Assembly: GCF_002967715.1 (NCBI RefSeq)
Contig: NZ_PUIA01000081.1
Span: forward strand, 186,001 to 250,000
From: Blastopirellula marina
GTDB lineage: Bacteria > Planctomycetota > Planctomycetia > Pirellulales > Pirellulaceae
Reading direction: 5' to 3'
DNA length: 64,000 nucleotides
Under the pieces are notes generated by a model, which saw nothing but the letters and a program-made list of their open reading frames with translations, searched no databases and was not told where the DNA came from. Shown here piece by piece: positions 46,108-54,976 of the stretch (its first letter is position 1; every line of letters begins with the position of its first letter). Position numbers and translations under genes: made by a program.

Positions 46108-48396
46108 ATGGCGATTGCAACAAATCTCGGTTTTCCGCGGATCGGAGCCAAACGAGAGCTGAAGTGGCTGCTGGAAAAGTACTGGAAAGGGACGATCGGA
46201 GCCGAGGACCTGCTGACCGGGGCCCACGAAATCCGACGATCCAACTGGAATAGCCAGGTCGAAGCAGGCATCGAGCAGCTACCGGTTGGCGACTTTTCGC
46301 TGTACGACCACGTGCTCGACTGGGCCCTCCGCGTCGGAGCCGTACCGGCGGCCTATCAAACGCCGCAGCTGGTCAGCGAGCTCGATCGTTACTTCGCGAT
46401 GGCCCGCGGCACGCAAAAAGGGGCCGACCTGCCCGCCTTGGAAATGACCAAGTGGTTCAATACCAACTACCACTACATTGTGCCTGAATGGTCCACCGAT
46501 CAAGCCTTCCAGCTTAACGCCAACGCCCTACTCGCAGAGATCACCGCCGCACAGGCCGTTGCTGGTAACGTCCGCCCCGTGGTGCTGGGGCCGGTTAGCT
46601 TATTGCTGCTAGGCAAGCTGAAAGGTAGCGAGGCGTCGCCGCTGGTGCTGCTCGACAAACTGCTGCCGGTGTACGAGGAGCTTCTGGCGAAGCTCAACGA
46701 AGCAGGCGTGACGTGGGTGCAGTGGGACGAACCGATCCTGGCCCTCGACCTGAACGACCAGGCCCAGGCAGCGTTGAAGCACAGCCTGGAAGCCCTGGCC
46801 CCAGCGCGAGGTTCGCTGAAACTGGTACTGACCAGCTACTTCGAGTCGCTGCGAGAGAACCTGCCGCTGGCATTCTCGCTGCCGGTCGACGCCGTGCATC
46901 TCGACCTGGTCTATGGCCCCGAGCAACTGACCGCTGCCCTGCAGCACATCCGTCCCGAGCAGTACCTCTCGCTGGGGCTGGTCGATGGACGCAACGTCTG
47001 GAAGACCGACCTCGCTCGGGCACTGGAAACGGCTCAGTTAGCCGCCAATGCAATTGGCAAAGATCGACTACTAATCGCCGGAAGCTGCTCGCTATTGCAT
47101 AGCCCGGTCGATCTGACACACGAGACCGAGATCGACGAGGAAGTCAAATCGTGGCTGGCCTTTGCACGACAGAAGCTGGACGAGATTTCGATTCTTACCC
47201 GTGCGATCAACGAAGGCCCCGAATCGGTGGCCAAGCAGCTTCAGGAGAACGCCGCGGCAATCGAAACGCGTCGGACTTCGCATCGCACGCACAACCCCGA
47301 AGTTCGCAGCCGCCATCAAGCAATTTCGTCTGAGAGTTTCCGACGCCAGGCCGATTACCAGGCTCGCAAGACGCAGCAGCAAGAACGCTTGAATCTTCCT
47401 TTGCTGCCAACCACCACGATCGGTTCGTTCCCGCAGACGAGCGAAGTCCGCCAGGCCCGGGCAGCGTTTCGCAAAGGGGACCTGGCCGCAGGCGACTATG
47501 ACACATTCCTGAAAACCGAAACCCAAAAGTGCATTGCCCGGCAAGAGTCGCTGGGGATCGATGTGCTGGTACACGGCGAGTTCGAGCGGAATGATATGGT
47601 CGAGTACTTCGGCGAGCAACTGGAAGGATTCGTCGTCTCGGCCAACGGTTGGGTACAGAGCTATGGCTCGCGCTGCGTGAAGCCGCCGATCATCTTCGGT
47701 GACGTCCAGCGAGCCGGCGCGATGACGGTCGAAATGACCAGGTACGCACAGTCACTTACTTCGCGACCGGTGAAAGGCATGCTGACCGGGCCGGTGACGA
47801 TCTTGTTCTGGTCGTTCATTCGCGACGATCAGCCGCGGCGCGATACGTGCGAACAGATTGCGCTGGCCATTCGCGACGAAGCGGCCGATCTGGAAGCAGC
47901 TGGCATCGGCGTGATTCAGATCGACGAGCCAGCCCTACGAGAAGGGCTGCCGCTACGAAAGACCGATCAAGAGGGCTACCTTCGCTGGGCCGTCGATGCG
48001 TTTCGCCTGGCTTCGAGCGGGGTGGCCAACCAGACGCAGATCCACACCCACATGTGCTACTGCGAGTTCAACGAAATTCTCCCATCGATCGCGGAGCTGG
48101 ATGCCGACGTGATTTCGATCGAGACGAGCCGCTCGAAGATGGAACTGTTAGACGGGTTCGGTAGCTTCCAGTATCCCAACGAAATCGGACCAGGCGTCTA
48201 CGACATTCACTCGCCGCGAGTGCCTGCGACCAGCGAGATGGTCGGCCTGCTGAAGAAAGCGGTCGATGTCATTCCACCGCAGCGACTGTGGGTGAATCCA
48301 GATTGCGGGCTGAAAACCCGCGGCTGGGTGGAAGTGGAAGCAGCTCTGGAATCGATGGTGGCCGCTGCCCGAGAAGTTCGCTCCCTGTTAGCTTAA
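46108..48396 (+). CDS. metE: Cobalamin-independent methionine synthase
   Basis: A 762-residue enzyme that moves a methyl group from 5-methyltetrahydrofolate-triglutamate to homocysteine. The N-terminal barrel begins TNLGFPRIGAKRELKWLLEKYW; the catalytic C-terminal barrel has TTTIGSFPQTSEVRQAR, HGEFERNDMVEYFGEQL, and zinc ligands in THMCYCEFNEI and NPDCGLKTRGW. Length is that of E. coli MetE (753). AAGGA is 11 bases before the ATG. Finding metE in a window that also has a cobalamin-pathway gene means the cell may keep both B12-dependent and B12-independent routes. A terminator hairpin follows. Confidence 0.96.
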   Translation: MAIATNLGFPRIGAKRELKWLLEKYWKGTIGAEDLLTGAHEIRRSNWNSQVEAGIEQLPVGDFSLYDHVLDWALRVGAVPAAYQTPQLVSELDRYFAMARGTQKGADLPALEMTKWFNTNYHYIVPEWSTDQAFQLNANALLAEITAAQAVAGNVRPVVLGPVSLLLLGKLKGSEASPLVLLDKLLPVYEELLAKLNEAGVTWVQWDEPILALDLNDQAQAALKHSLEALAPARGSLKLVLTSYFESLRENLPLAFSLPVDAVHLDLVYGPEQLTAALQHIRPEQYLSLGLVDGRNVWKTDLARALETAQLAANAIGKDRLLIAGSCSLLHSPVDLTHETEIDEEVKSWLAFARQKLDEISILTRAINEGPESVAKQLQENAAAIETRRTSHRTHNPEVRSRHQAISSESFRRQADYQARKTQQQERLNLPLLPTTTIGSFPQTSEVRQARAAFRKGDLAAGDYDTFLKTETQKCIARQESLGIDVLVHGEFERNDMVEYFGEQLEGFVVSANGWVQSYGSRCVKPPIIFGDVQRAGAMTVEMTRYAQSLTSRPVKGMLTGPVTILFWSFIRDDQPRRDTCEQIALAIRDEAADLEAAGIGVIQIDEPALREGLPLRKTDQEGYLRWAVDAFRLASSGVANQTQIHTHMCYCEFNEILPSIAELDADVISIETSRSKMELLDGFGSFQYPNEIGPGVYDIHSPRVPATSEMVGLLKKAVDVIPPQRLWVNPDCGLKTRGWVEVEAALESMVAAAREVRSLLA

Positions 48397-48420
48397 TAAC
48401 AGTTAGAAACTGGTATTTTC

Positions 48421-48460
48421 ATTCACGCCTCGTCAGGAAAATCCTCGGCGAGGCGTGAAT
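48421..48460 (+). terminator. Hairpin after metE
   Basis: Perfect 12-bp stem ATTCACGCCTCG (48421-48432) with CGAGGCGTGAAT (48449-48460), 16-base loop, then TAATTCTTGG. The T run is poor, so ending may be partial. Confidence 0.6.
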
Positions 48461-48571
48461 TAATTCTTGGAGAAAGCCGTTGAAAACAGAACGCTTTCGT
48501 GTCAAATTAAAGGACTGCCCGCCAGCGACAATTCCCACCTCCTACCTGTACCCGAGAAGGTCCCGCCTCCC

Positions 48572-48994
48572 ATGAAGTTTCCCGGTATGGAACTCCGCTC
48601 TTTGTCCGCCTGTTTTGCCCTGTTGTTTCTGGGCCTGTTTTCGATGACTGCGATGGTTCAAGCTGAAGATAAGAAAGCCGAAGAGGCCGCTCCGAAGCTT
48701 CGTCATGTGGTGATCTTCAAGTTCAAAGAGTCGGCCAAGGCCGAGGATATCGAGAAGGTGGAAAAGGCATTTGCCGCTTTGCCGAAGAAGATTCCGGTCA
48801 TCAAGGATTACGAATGGGGCACCAATAACAGCCCCGAAATGCTCGATAAGGGCTTCACTCACTGCTTTCTGGTGACGTTCGCCAGCGAAGAGGATCGCGC
48901 CGCTTACCTCCCGCACCCGGCCCACCAGAAGTTCGTTTCGATCTTGCGACCGCATTTGGAAGAAGCGTTCGTGGTCGATTACTGGGCCAAATAG
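48572..48994 (+). CDS. Secreted stress-responsive Dabb (A/B barrel) domain protein
   Basis: A 140-residue protein. The start at 48572 (MKFPGMELRSLSACFALLF) gives a signal peptide ending near AMVQA/ED; the frame is open upstream to 48467 but no ribosome site supports that. The mature part is a Dabb dimeric alpha-beta barrel: LRHVVIFKFKESAKAEDIEK, KDYEWGTNNSPE, FTHCFLVTFASEEDR, YLPHPAHQKFV. Dabb proteins include olivetolic acid cyclase and many of unknown role. An exported version is uncommon outside planctomycetes. It has its own promoter region after the metE hairpin. Confidence 0.85.
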   Translation: MKFPGMELRSLSACFALLFLGLFSMTAMVQAEDKKAEEAAPKLRHVVIFKFKESAKAEDIEKVEKAFAALPKKIPVIKDYEWGTNNSPEMLDKGFTHCFLVTFASEEDRAAYLPHPAHQKFVSILRPHLEEAFVVDYWAK

Positions 48995-49304
48995 TTACAG
49001 GCCCCATAGTGTCTCGCTGGTGGCGGATAGCCACCAGGACCATCAGCCATTTGAGGGGGGACCGTCTTGCCTGGTCCCCTTGGCTATTTCTTGACGGTTA
49101 AGGTTGTCGATCTGCGCATTAGATGCCACTTCGTTATTTTTCGTAGAAGTGTATCGTTCTGGGTTGGACGACAGCACGCGGATTACCTATTCTTTTTTGT
49201 AGACAATGATTTCGAGTTTGACGATTTCATTGCCGATATGAACGATGAGCTTACTCATTACGTACTGGGTAGGCGTGCTTCGTGAATCCCTTTAGGGACC
49301 CTGA
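48995..49304. other. Intergenic region with two hairpins
   Basis: 310 bases with no supported gene. Two hairpins follow the Dabb gene: CTGGTGGC/GCCACCAG (49017-49037) and GGGGACC/GGTCCCC (49057-49079). The second may be a weak terminator. The frame 49067-49285 lacks a ribosome site and is not called. Confidence 0.45.
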
Positions 49305-49625
49305 ATGAATTCTCGTTGGCTTTACTTTCTGTTGATCGTTGCCCTGCTGCTGCCGGTGACACGCCCGCGGCTGACCGGTGCGATGATTGCTGGAAGTACG
49401 CCCATCTCGAACAATTCGCAGGGGAACACTTCGCAGACCGAGGAAGAGGAAGTTCACGAACGAACGGCCACCTCGCGTCAAACGCATCGCATTGCCCGGG
49501 GCTCGCAAGCCTCGCTGGGGCAATACTCGATTCCACAACCGGGTCGATTCCACAGTGCTAAAACCGGTGCCGCGCCGGGCATTGTCGCAACCCACAACGG
49601 TTTCGGCGGCCACATTACCTGCTAA
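49305..49625 (+). CDS. Small secreted protein of unknown function
   Basis: A 106-residue hypothetical protein. MNSRWLYFLLIVALLLPVTR is a good signal or anchor helix; the rest is polar, rich in Ser, Thr and Gln (ISNNSQGNTSQTEEEEVHE), with no recognised domain. AGGGA is 6 bases before the ATG. It is 228 bases upstream of the carbonic anhydrase gene on the same strand. It could be a shadow, but the signal peptide and ribosome site argue for a real gene. Confidence 0.45.
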   Translation: MNSRWLYFLLIVALLLPVTRPRLTGAMIAGSTPISNNSQGNTSQTEEEEVHERTATSRQTHRIARGSQASLGQYSIPQPGRFHSAKTGAAPGIVATHNGFGGHITC

Positions 49626-49853
49626 CTCTTTGCAGGCTGCTATGCGCGCACTTACAGATCCACTTGGCTGAATCTCGGTGCGCAAATTCTTTCGGCAGCC
49701 GCCATCTCTTGGTACCTGATGCCTGAACCTCGGTTCGCGTTGGCATCGTCAATTGTGCTCTCGAACGCCACTTCGTGCCTGGGTTTTCCCTGGCATGGTG
49801 ACTCGAGTTCCTCCCCTCAATTCCATCTGAACTCAACCAAGAAGATATATACC

Positions 49854-50468
49854 ATGCGCGACTTACTATCCGGCGTGACTCAATTCCAACAAGAAACCTT
49901 CCCCGTAAAGAAGAGCCGTTTTCAGGAACTGGCCCGGGGGCAAAGCCCGGAAGCACTGTTCATTACCTGCAGTGATTCCCGAGTGAATCCAGAACTGTTT
50001 ACCAACAGCGAGCCCGGCGAGATCTTCGTTATTCGCAATGCCGGCAACATCGTCGGCCGCAAAGGAGAAGCCGACTTGGGCATGGCAGCCACCATTGAAT
50101 ATGCGGTCAAAGCCTTGAAGGTTCCGCAGATCATCGTGTGCGGCCACTCTCAGTGCGGGGCCATGCAAGGATTGATGAATCCTGAAGTGGTCTCCGGTTT
50201 GCCAGAAGTGGGCAAGTGGGTCTCGCTGTCGAAGAAGGCCCTTGATGATCGGTCGGGCAACCCCAAAGGGGATCGCCTGATGCAACTCATCGAAGCCAAC
50301 ATTCGCCTGCAAGTGCGAAACCTGATGACCTTCCCCGAAGTCGCCTACGCGGTCGAAGCTGGCCGACTGCTGCTGCATGGCTGGCTGTACGACTTCGAAA
50401 CCGGCAGGGTGAATGTCCTTGCTCCAGAAACCAACCAATTCGTCGACCCACACGTCCGAATTGCCTGA
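49854..50468 (+). CDS. Beta-class carbonic anhydrase
   Basis: A 204-residue enzyme that interconverts CO2 and bicarbonate. Zinc ligands are Cys39 in FITCSDSRVNP (with the Asp41/Arg43 dyad), His98 and Cys101 in VCGHSQCGAM. Length is normal for the beta class. The start at 49854 (MRDLLSGVTQF) is preferred over 49719, whose first 45 residues show no homology. Its stop lies 28 bases before the SulP transporter start, so the pair is one operon. No signal peptide, so it acts in the cytoplasm, where it could supply bicarbonate to pyruvate carboxylase. Confidence 0.94.
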   Translation: MRDLLSGVTQFQQETFPVKKSRFQELARGQSPEALFITCSDSRVNPELFTNSEPGEIFVIRNAGNIVGRKGEADLGMAATIEYAVKALKVPQIIVCGHSQCGAMQGLMNPEVVSGLPEVGKWVSLSKKALDDRSGNPKGDRLMQLIEANIRLQVRNLMTFPEVAYAVEAGRLLLHGWLYDFETGRVNVLAPETNQFVDPHVRIA

Positions 50469-50496
50469 ACTTAATCCCCCTCACGGAAGCAAACCC

Positions 50497-52209
50497 ATGG
50501 CTAAGCAAGACACTCACACCAACCCGGTCACCGGCTACTTCGCAGCTACGTTCAGGAAAGATTTTATTGCCTCGATCGTCGTTTTCCTGGTCGCCCTGCC
50601 GCTATGTATCGGGATCGCCGTGGCCGTCGGGGTGAATCCCGCTCGGGCATTGATTACCGGTATCGTCGGCGGTTTGATCGTGGGCATCTTCACCGGTTCG
50701 CCGCTGCAAGTCAGTGGGCCAGCCGCGGGTTTGTTCGTGATTGTGGCGGACATGATTGCCCAGCAGAAAGCGAAGTTCCTCGAATTCTTTTCGGGTCCGG
50801 GTGAGGCCGCCGACGGGGCTGCGATGACGTATGCCTTGTCGGCGCTGGGTCTCTCGGTGCTCGTTGCCGGGGCGATTCAAGTGGCCGCAGGCAAACTCGG
50901 CATCGGTCGTTGGTTTCAGGCCGTTTCGCCGGCAGTGATCAACGGCATGCTGGCGGGGATTGGTATCCTGATCATCGTCAGCCAGTTTCACGTGATGCTC
51001 GATCACGAAGCACTATGGCACGGCCACAAGGCCCACGGCGGCTTGCAATATATGGCCACTATTCCCGAAGCAATTTGGAAGTGCTTCGACCTGAGCGATG
51101 GCACCCCGCACCATCACCTGGCCGGCGCAATCGGTATTGTCACGATCATGACGATGATGCTTTGGCAGTCGTTCGCACCGAAACAACTGAAGCTTGTTCC
51201 GGCGGCACTGCTGGGGATCGCTCTGGCGACGATCGTAGCCATGGTGCTGAGCTTCGAGATTCAGAACCTGGTCGTGCCAGAGAACCTGCTGGACGAAGTC
51301 TCGTTTCTCACTTCGACATCCGAGTGGTCTTCGATTGTCGTCGATCCATCGATTTACGTCTCGGCCTTGGTGATTGCGTTGGTGGCCAGTGCCGAAACGC
51401 TGCTCTGCGCGACGGCGGTAGACAAGATGAAACCCGGGCACAAAACGAATCACGACAAGGAACTCACCGCCCAGGGGATCGGCAACATGGCCTGCGGGCT
51501 GGTGGGTGCTTTGCCGATGACAGGCGTGATCGTGCGAAGTTCGGCCAACGTCAATGCCGGGGGACAAACCCGCGGGGCGACCATTTTGCATGGAGCCTGG
51601 CTGCTGCTGTTCATTGTGTTCCTACCCCAGATCCTGACGCTGGTGCCCCGCGCGGCGTTGGGGGCCTTGTTGGTTTACACCGGCATCAAGCTGGTCAACA
51701 TCAAGCAGATCAAGGAACTCTATAAGACTAGTTGGTCCGAGTTCGCGATCTACGCCACGACGGTCGTCCTGATTGTCAGCTTCGACCTGCTGATTGGCGT
51801 GATCGCGGGGATTGTGCTGTCGGCAATCAAGCTGCTGGTGACGTTCACCCGCTTCGAGGCAGACCTGTACGTCAACGAGGAAGACAAGACGGCATCGCTT
51901 GGTCTCCACGGAGCTGCCACCTTCTTGCGGCTTCCGGTTTTGATGCAGCGTCTGGAAGAGATTCCCGACGATGTCGAACTGCATGTCGACCTCAGTAACC
52001 TGACCTACGTAGACCATGCGTGCTTCGAATCGCTAATGGACTGGGCCAAGCAGCACGAGAAGTCTGGCGGCAGCCTGGTGGTCGATTGGAGTCAGCTGCA
52101 TGGCAAGTTCCAGAAGGAAGTTGATATCCGCCCCAACGGTAGTAGCGATGTCCAGCGCAACGGCAAAGCAAAAGTGAAACGTACGCCCGTCGGGGGAGGC
52201 GTTGGCTGA
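50497..52209 (+). CDS. SulP family anion transporter (likely bicarbonate) with STAS domain
   Basis: A 570-residue transporter. The start at 50497 has GGAAG 8 bases upstream; a longer frame to 50413 overlaps the carbonic anhydrase gene. N-terminal membrane domain: DFIASIVVFLVALPLCIGIA, GLIVGIFTGSPLQVSGPAAG, and many more hydrophobic segments. The C-terminal STAS domain (about 470-560) includes HVDLSNLTYVDHACFESLMD. The tail is polar (GNAKVKRTP type). SulP proteins move sulfate, bicarbonate or other anions; the operon with carbonic anhydrase favours bicarbonate (BicA-like). Sulfate cannot be excluded. A terminator lies 98 bases after the stop. Confidence 0.9.
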   Translation: MAKQDTHTNPVTGYFAATFRKDFIASIVVFLVALPLCIGIAVAVGVNPARALITGIVGGLIVGIFTGSPLQVSGPAAGLFVIVADMIAQQKAKFLEFFSGPGEAADGAAMTYALSALGLSVLVAGAIQVAAGKLGIGRWFQAVSPAVINGMLAGIGILIIVSQFHVMLDHEALWHGHKAHGGLQYMATIPEAIWKCFDLSDGTPHHHLAGAIGIVTIMTMMLWQSFAPKQLKLVPAALLGIALATIVAMVLSFEIQNLVVPENLLDEVSFLTSTSEWSSIVVDPSIYVSALVIALVASAETLLCATAVDKMKPGHKTNHDKELTAQGIGNMACGLVGALPMTGVIVRSSANVNAGGQTRGATILHGAWLLLFIVFLPQILTLVPRAALGALLVYTGIKLVNIKQIKELYKTSWSEFAIYATTVVLIVSFDLLIGVIAGIVLSAIKLLVTFTRFEADLYVNEEDKTASLGLHGAATFLRLPVLMQRLEEIPDDVELHVDLSNLTYVDHACFESLMDWAKQHEKSGGSLVVDWSQLHGKFQKEVDIRPNGSSDVQRNGKAKVKRTPVGGGVG

Positions 52210-52306
52210 GCTGGCGCGTCATAACCGTTACAACGCACTCGTTCAGTCCTCAATAAATATGAAGACTATGTAAAGATGTTGGTGAGCTGCCCCTTACCAA
52301 CGGGAG

Positions 52307-52343
52307 CCCGGTACACACCATTCGGTGTACCGGGTTACTTTTT
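52307..52343 (+). terminator. Intrinsic terminator of the carbonic anhydrase-SulP operon
   Basis: CCCGGTACAC (52307-52316) pairs with GTGTACCGGG (52325-52334), 8-base loop, then TTACTTTTTT. It lies 98 bases after the SulP stop. Confidence 0.8.
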
Positions 52344-52631
52344 GGGTCCGTTGGTGAGTTCTATTCCGCGGGCGCGAGTCATTTTCCCTCTATCGCTAGC
52401 ACCACCTGCAACGGTTGTAGCAATTGCCGGTTCCGATAGTGCGCAATGCAGCGGCTTTGCGGGGAACTCTGGCGGTACCTTTTCTACCAGTTCTTACAAC
52501 CGCTCGGGTTCTGCCGAGCGGGCTGAAATCGATCTGCCTGTAATGAGGCGCGTTCCGATTATCGCATCTAACGGCATTGGTCACTTTCCGTTCAGGATGA
52601 ACGAAATTCGTGAAGTATGGAAACCCACACG
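52344..52631 (+). other. Promoter/leader region of the porin gene
   Basis: 288 bases with no supported gene (a plus-strand frame at 52276-52635 runs through the terminator and is not believed). No PhoB-box-like TGTCAT repeats were seen, although the porin family is phosphate-selective. AT-poor, with no clear -10. Confidence 0.4.
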
Positions 52632-54101
52632 ATGAAAACTAGCTGGACTTGCCGCGCCCTGGGGCTTTGTTTGGGCGCATTGGCACCTGCTCTTGGTTAC
52701 GGCCAAGAGTCCATCTACAGCGCACCACAAATAGACTACCCGTCTGGCGCGCCGAACTATCAGTACAACTACGAGCAACCCCAGCAGTTCTACGCTGCTC
52801 CGGAAGCTCCTCAAGCGTTGCCGGCGGTCGATACGGTTTCGGCCGCTTCGTACTACAACCTGCTCGAACGGGTTGAGAAGCTGGAATCGGAAGCAGCCGA
52901 AGAGGCCTGCAAAGAAGTGGACATCATCGGCAAGCCCACGCAAAAGTGGTCTGGCCGTGTGCACTTCGACTACTGGAACTTCCCAGACAATTCGGCTCTG
53001 CCGAACTTCCTGGAATCGGGCGACGCCAACGACGGCGGCGACGACTTCATCGGCTTCCGTCGTCTGCGATTCGGCGTGGCTGGTGATGTCTCGGAAAACA
53101 TGGTCTACAAAATTGAAATGGAGTTCGCCAATCCAAGCAAACTCGCTTTCAAAGACGCTTACCTGGGCTGGAGCGAACTACCGTTTCTGCATACCGTGCT
53201 GCTGGGTAACCAGAAGCGTCCTTACGGCTTGGATCACTTGAACTCGAGCCGTTACAACGTCTTCATGGAACGTCCGTTCACGGTCGAAGCATTCAACCAG
53301 GACGCTCGACGTCTCGGTCTGCAATCGTACGGCGTTTCCGAAGGCGAATCGTGGAACTGGCGATTCGGTTACTTTCTGATGGACGACCTGGCCCAAACCG
53401 GCGGCCAGTACGACGACAACTACCAGTCGGAAATCGCTGGTCGTCTGGCGAATACCTTCTGGTACGACGAAACCTCCGGCGGTCGTGGTTATGCTCACTG
53501 GGCCGTTTCCGGTTCAGCTGCTTTCCCTGGCAGCGGTGGCGACGACCACTTCCTTACCCGTCCTGAAGCCCGTACCGACGCCAAGTGGTACGACACCGGC
53601 ACGCTGGGTGCTTCCAACTACCAGTTGGTGGGTTTGGAAGGTGTGCTGAACATTGGTGCTTTCTCGCTGGTAGGTGAATACCAACACGTTCACGCCAATC
53701 GCTCGGCCAATCCCGATGTCGACTTCGGTGGTGGCTACGTCTATGCCGCTTACTGGTTGACCGGCGAATACACGCCATGGGAACGCGACTCCGGTACGCT
53801 GGGTCGAACCAAGCCCCTGGAAAACTTCTGGATCGTCAACCGCTGCGATGGCTGCCGAAGCTACGGCTGGGGTGCCTGGCAAGTGGCTGCCCGTTACTCG
53901 TACGGCGATTTCTCGGACCAGGACATCTTCGGTGGTGTCGGCGAGAGTGTCACCTTGGGCGTCAACTGGTGGTGGAACCCGAACGCTCGCGTTCAGTTCA
54001 ACTACATCAACGGTCGCATCTCCGATCGCGTTGTCGCTGGGGCTCCTTCCGATGCCGGCTGGTACGACATGTTCGGCCTGCGATTCATGGTCGACTTCTA
54101 A
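52632..54101 (+). CDS. OprO/OprP-type (phosphate-selective) porin
   Basis: A 489-residue exported beta-barrel protein. Signal MKTSWTCRALGLCLGALAPA; then a Pro/Tyr/Gln-rich stretch (PSGAPNYQYNYEQPQQFY), a short coiled part (LLERVEKLESEAAEEA) and the OprO/P barrel: FIGFRRLRFGVAGDVSENMV, AYLGWSELPFLHTVLLGNQK, VFMERPFTVEAF, and a C-terminal MFGLRFMVDF ending in Phe, as in outer-membrane porins. The family moves phosphate or polyphosphate across the outer membrane. The short coiled segment may trimerise it or touch the cell wall. It is followed by a cysteine-rich lipoprotein. Confidence 0.88.
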   Translation: MKTSWTCRALGLCLGALAPALGYGQESIYSAPQIDYPSGAPNYQYNYEQPQQFYAAPEAPQALPAVDTVSAASYYNLLERVEKLESEAAEEACKEVDIIGKPTQKWSGRVHFDYWNFPDNSALPNFLESGDANDGGDDFIGFRRLRFGVAGDVSENMVYKIEMEFANPSKLAFKDAYLGWSELPFLHTVLLGNQKRPYGLDHLNSSRYNVFMERPFTVEAFNQDARRLGLQSYGVSEGESWNWRFGYFLMDDLAQTGGQYDDNYQSEIAGRLANTFWYDETSGGRGYAHWAVSGSAAFPGSGGDDHFLTRPEARTDAKWYDTGTLGASNYQLVGLEGVLNIGAFSLVGEYQHVHANRSANPDVDFGGGYVYAAYWLTGEYTPWERDSGTLGRTKPLENFWIVNRCDGCRSYGWGAWQVAARYSYGDFSDQDIFGGVGESVTLGVNWWWNPNARVQFNYINGRISDRVVAGAPSDAGWYDMFGLRFMVDF

Positions 54102-54129
54102 ACCGCCCTGCGGCTTGAGAAAACCTGGT

Positions 54130-54150
54130 CAGGCTCTGACTGAGAGCCTG
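54130..54150 (+). other. Intercistronic hairpin between porin and cysteine-rich gene
   Basis: CAGGCTCT (54130-54137) pairs with AGAGCCTG (54143-54150) around GACTG. No T run follows, so it is more likely an RNA-stabilising or partial-attenuation element than a full terminator. Confidence 0.4.
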
Positions 54151-54200
54151 GCGACCCACGCAAAACATTTAAGTTAAAAATCCAATACGGAGCGATCTCC

Positions 54201-54740
54201 ATGAAACGTTACCTCGCCATAATTGGCCTCGGACTGCTGTTTTTCGGCAGCGGGTGCTGTGCGACCAAGTGCTGCACGCCAACGTGCTGCTCTTCGTACG
54301 GCAAGACTTGCTCGCCGGAAGTGAAAGAAATTGAAGTTGCCCACAACTGCTACGCCGACAAATGCAAAGACGTTTGCATTCCGGCCGTACGCTTCCCGTG
54401 GGAAGACTGCTGCTCGCCACTGCGTTGCGGCAAAGTACGCTCGGTCAAGCAATTGACCAAGTGGGAATACAAGTGCCCCGACTGTGAAGTGAAATGGAAC
54501 GTCATCAACAACGGCTGCTGTGGCAACGGCAACGGCTGTTGCGGCAATGGCAACGGATGTGGTTGTGGCGGCAGCGGCTGCGGAGCTTGTGGTGTTGGCT
54601 GCGGCGATCCAGCTTGCGGCTACAGCGAAGCCCCACAACCGATGCCTGCAGTGGTAACTCCGGAAACTTCCCCATCGGAAGTTCCACCGATGCCACCTGT
54701 AGTGATCGAGCAAACCTCCTTCTACGCTCCCACGCGTTAA
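54201..54740 (+). CDS. Cysteine/glycine-rich lipoprotein
   Basis: A 179-residue protein with a lipoprotein signal (MKRYLAIIGLGLLFFGSGCC). The mature part has about 30 cysteines, many as CC or CxC (CCATKCCTPTCCSSYGKTC), followed by an asparagine/glycine/cysteine repeat, NGCCGNGNGCCGNGNGCGCG, and GGSGCGACGVGCGDPACG, then a Pro-rich tail. No known family is recognised. The gene starts 100 bases after the porin. The repeats are imperfect, so amplification has happened. Cross-linking to itself or to other surface proteins, or metal binding, are possible; neither is shown. A strong terminator follows. Confidence 0.8.
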   Translation: MKRYLAIIGLGLLFFGSGCCATKCCTPTCCSSYGKTCSPEVKEIEVAHNCYADKCKDVCIPAVRFPWEDCCSPLRCGKVRSVKQLTKWEYKCPDCEVKWNVINNGCCGNGNGCCGNGNGCGCGGSGCGACGVGCGDPACGYSEAPQPMPAVVTPETSPSEVPPMPPVVIEQTSFYAPTR

Positions 54741-54779
54741 CGAGTCACTCTCTCCCTCGACTCAGAGGAATTCCGACCC

Positions 54780-54816
54780 AGCCCTTGGAGGTTTCCCAGC
54801 TCCAAGGGCTTTTTTC
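54780..54816 (+). terminator. Intrinsic terminator of the cysteine-rich lipoprotein gene
   Basis: AGCCCTTGGAG (54780-54790) pairs with CTCCAAGGGCT (54800-54810), 9-base loop, then TTTTTT C. It lies 40 bases after the stop codon. Confidence 0.9.
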
Positions 54817-54976
54817 GTTCGAAGGAGAGTTTCATTGATGGGTGTTCCACGGCATCCCCCGGCAGTGCGAAGCAAGGTCATACGCAACTTGCCGAAAAAC
54901 AGTGCCGAGGGGGGAAGTGGCTCACGTTGATGGCACCTCTTAGGGAAACCGATTCGGCTCGTTAGAATAGCCCTTT

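Noticed and set aside
52344-52631. PhoB box before the phosphate-type porin
   Set aside because: No TGTCAT or TTAAC direct repeats at 11-base spacing were visible in the porin leader.
52276-52635. 119-codon plus-strand frame before the porin
   Set aside because: It contains the intrinsic terminator of the SulP operon and has no homology.
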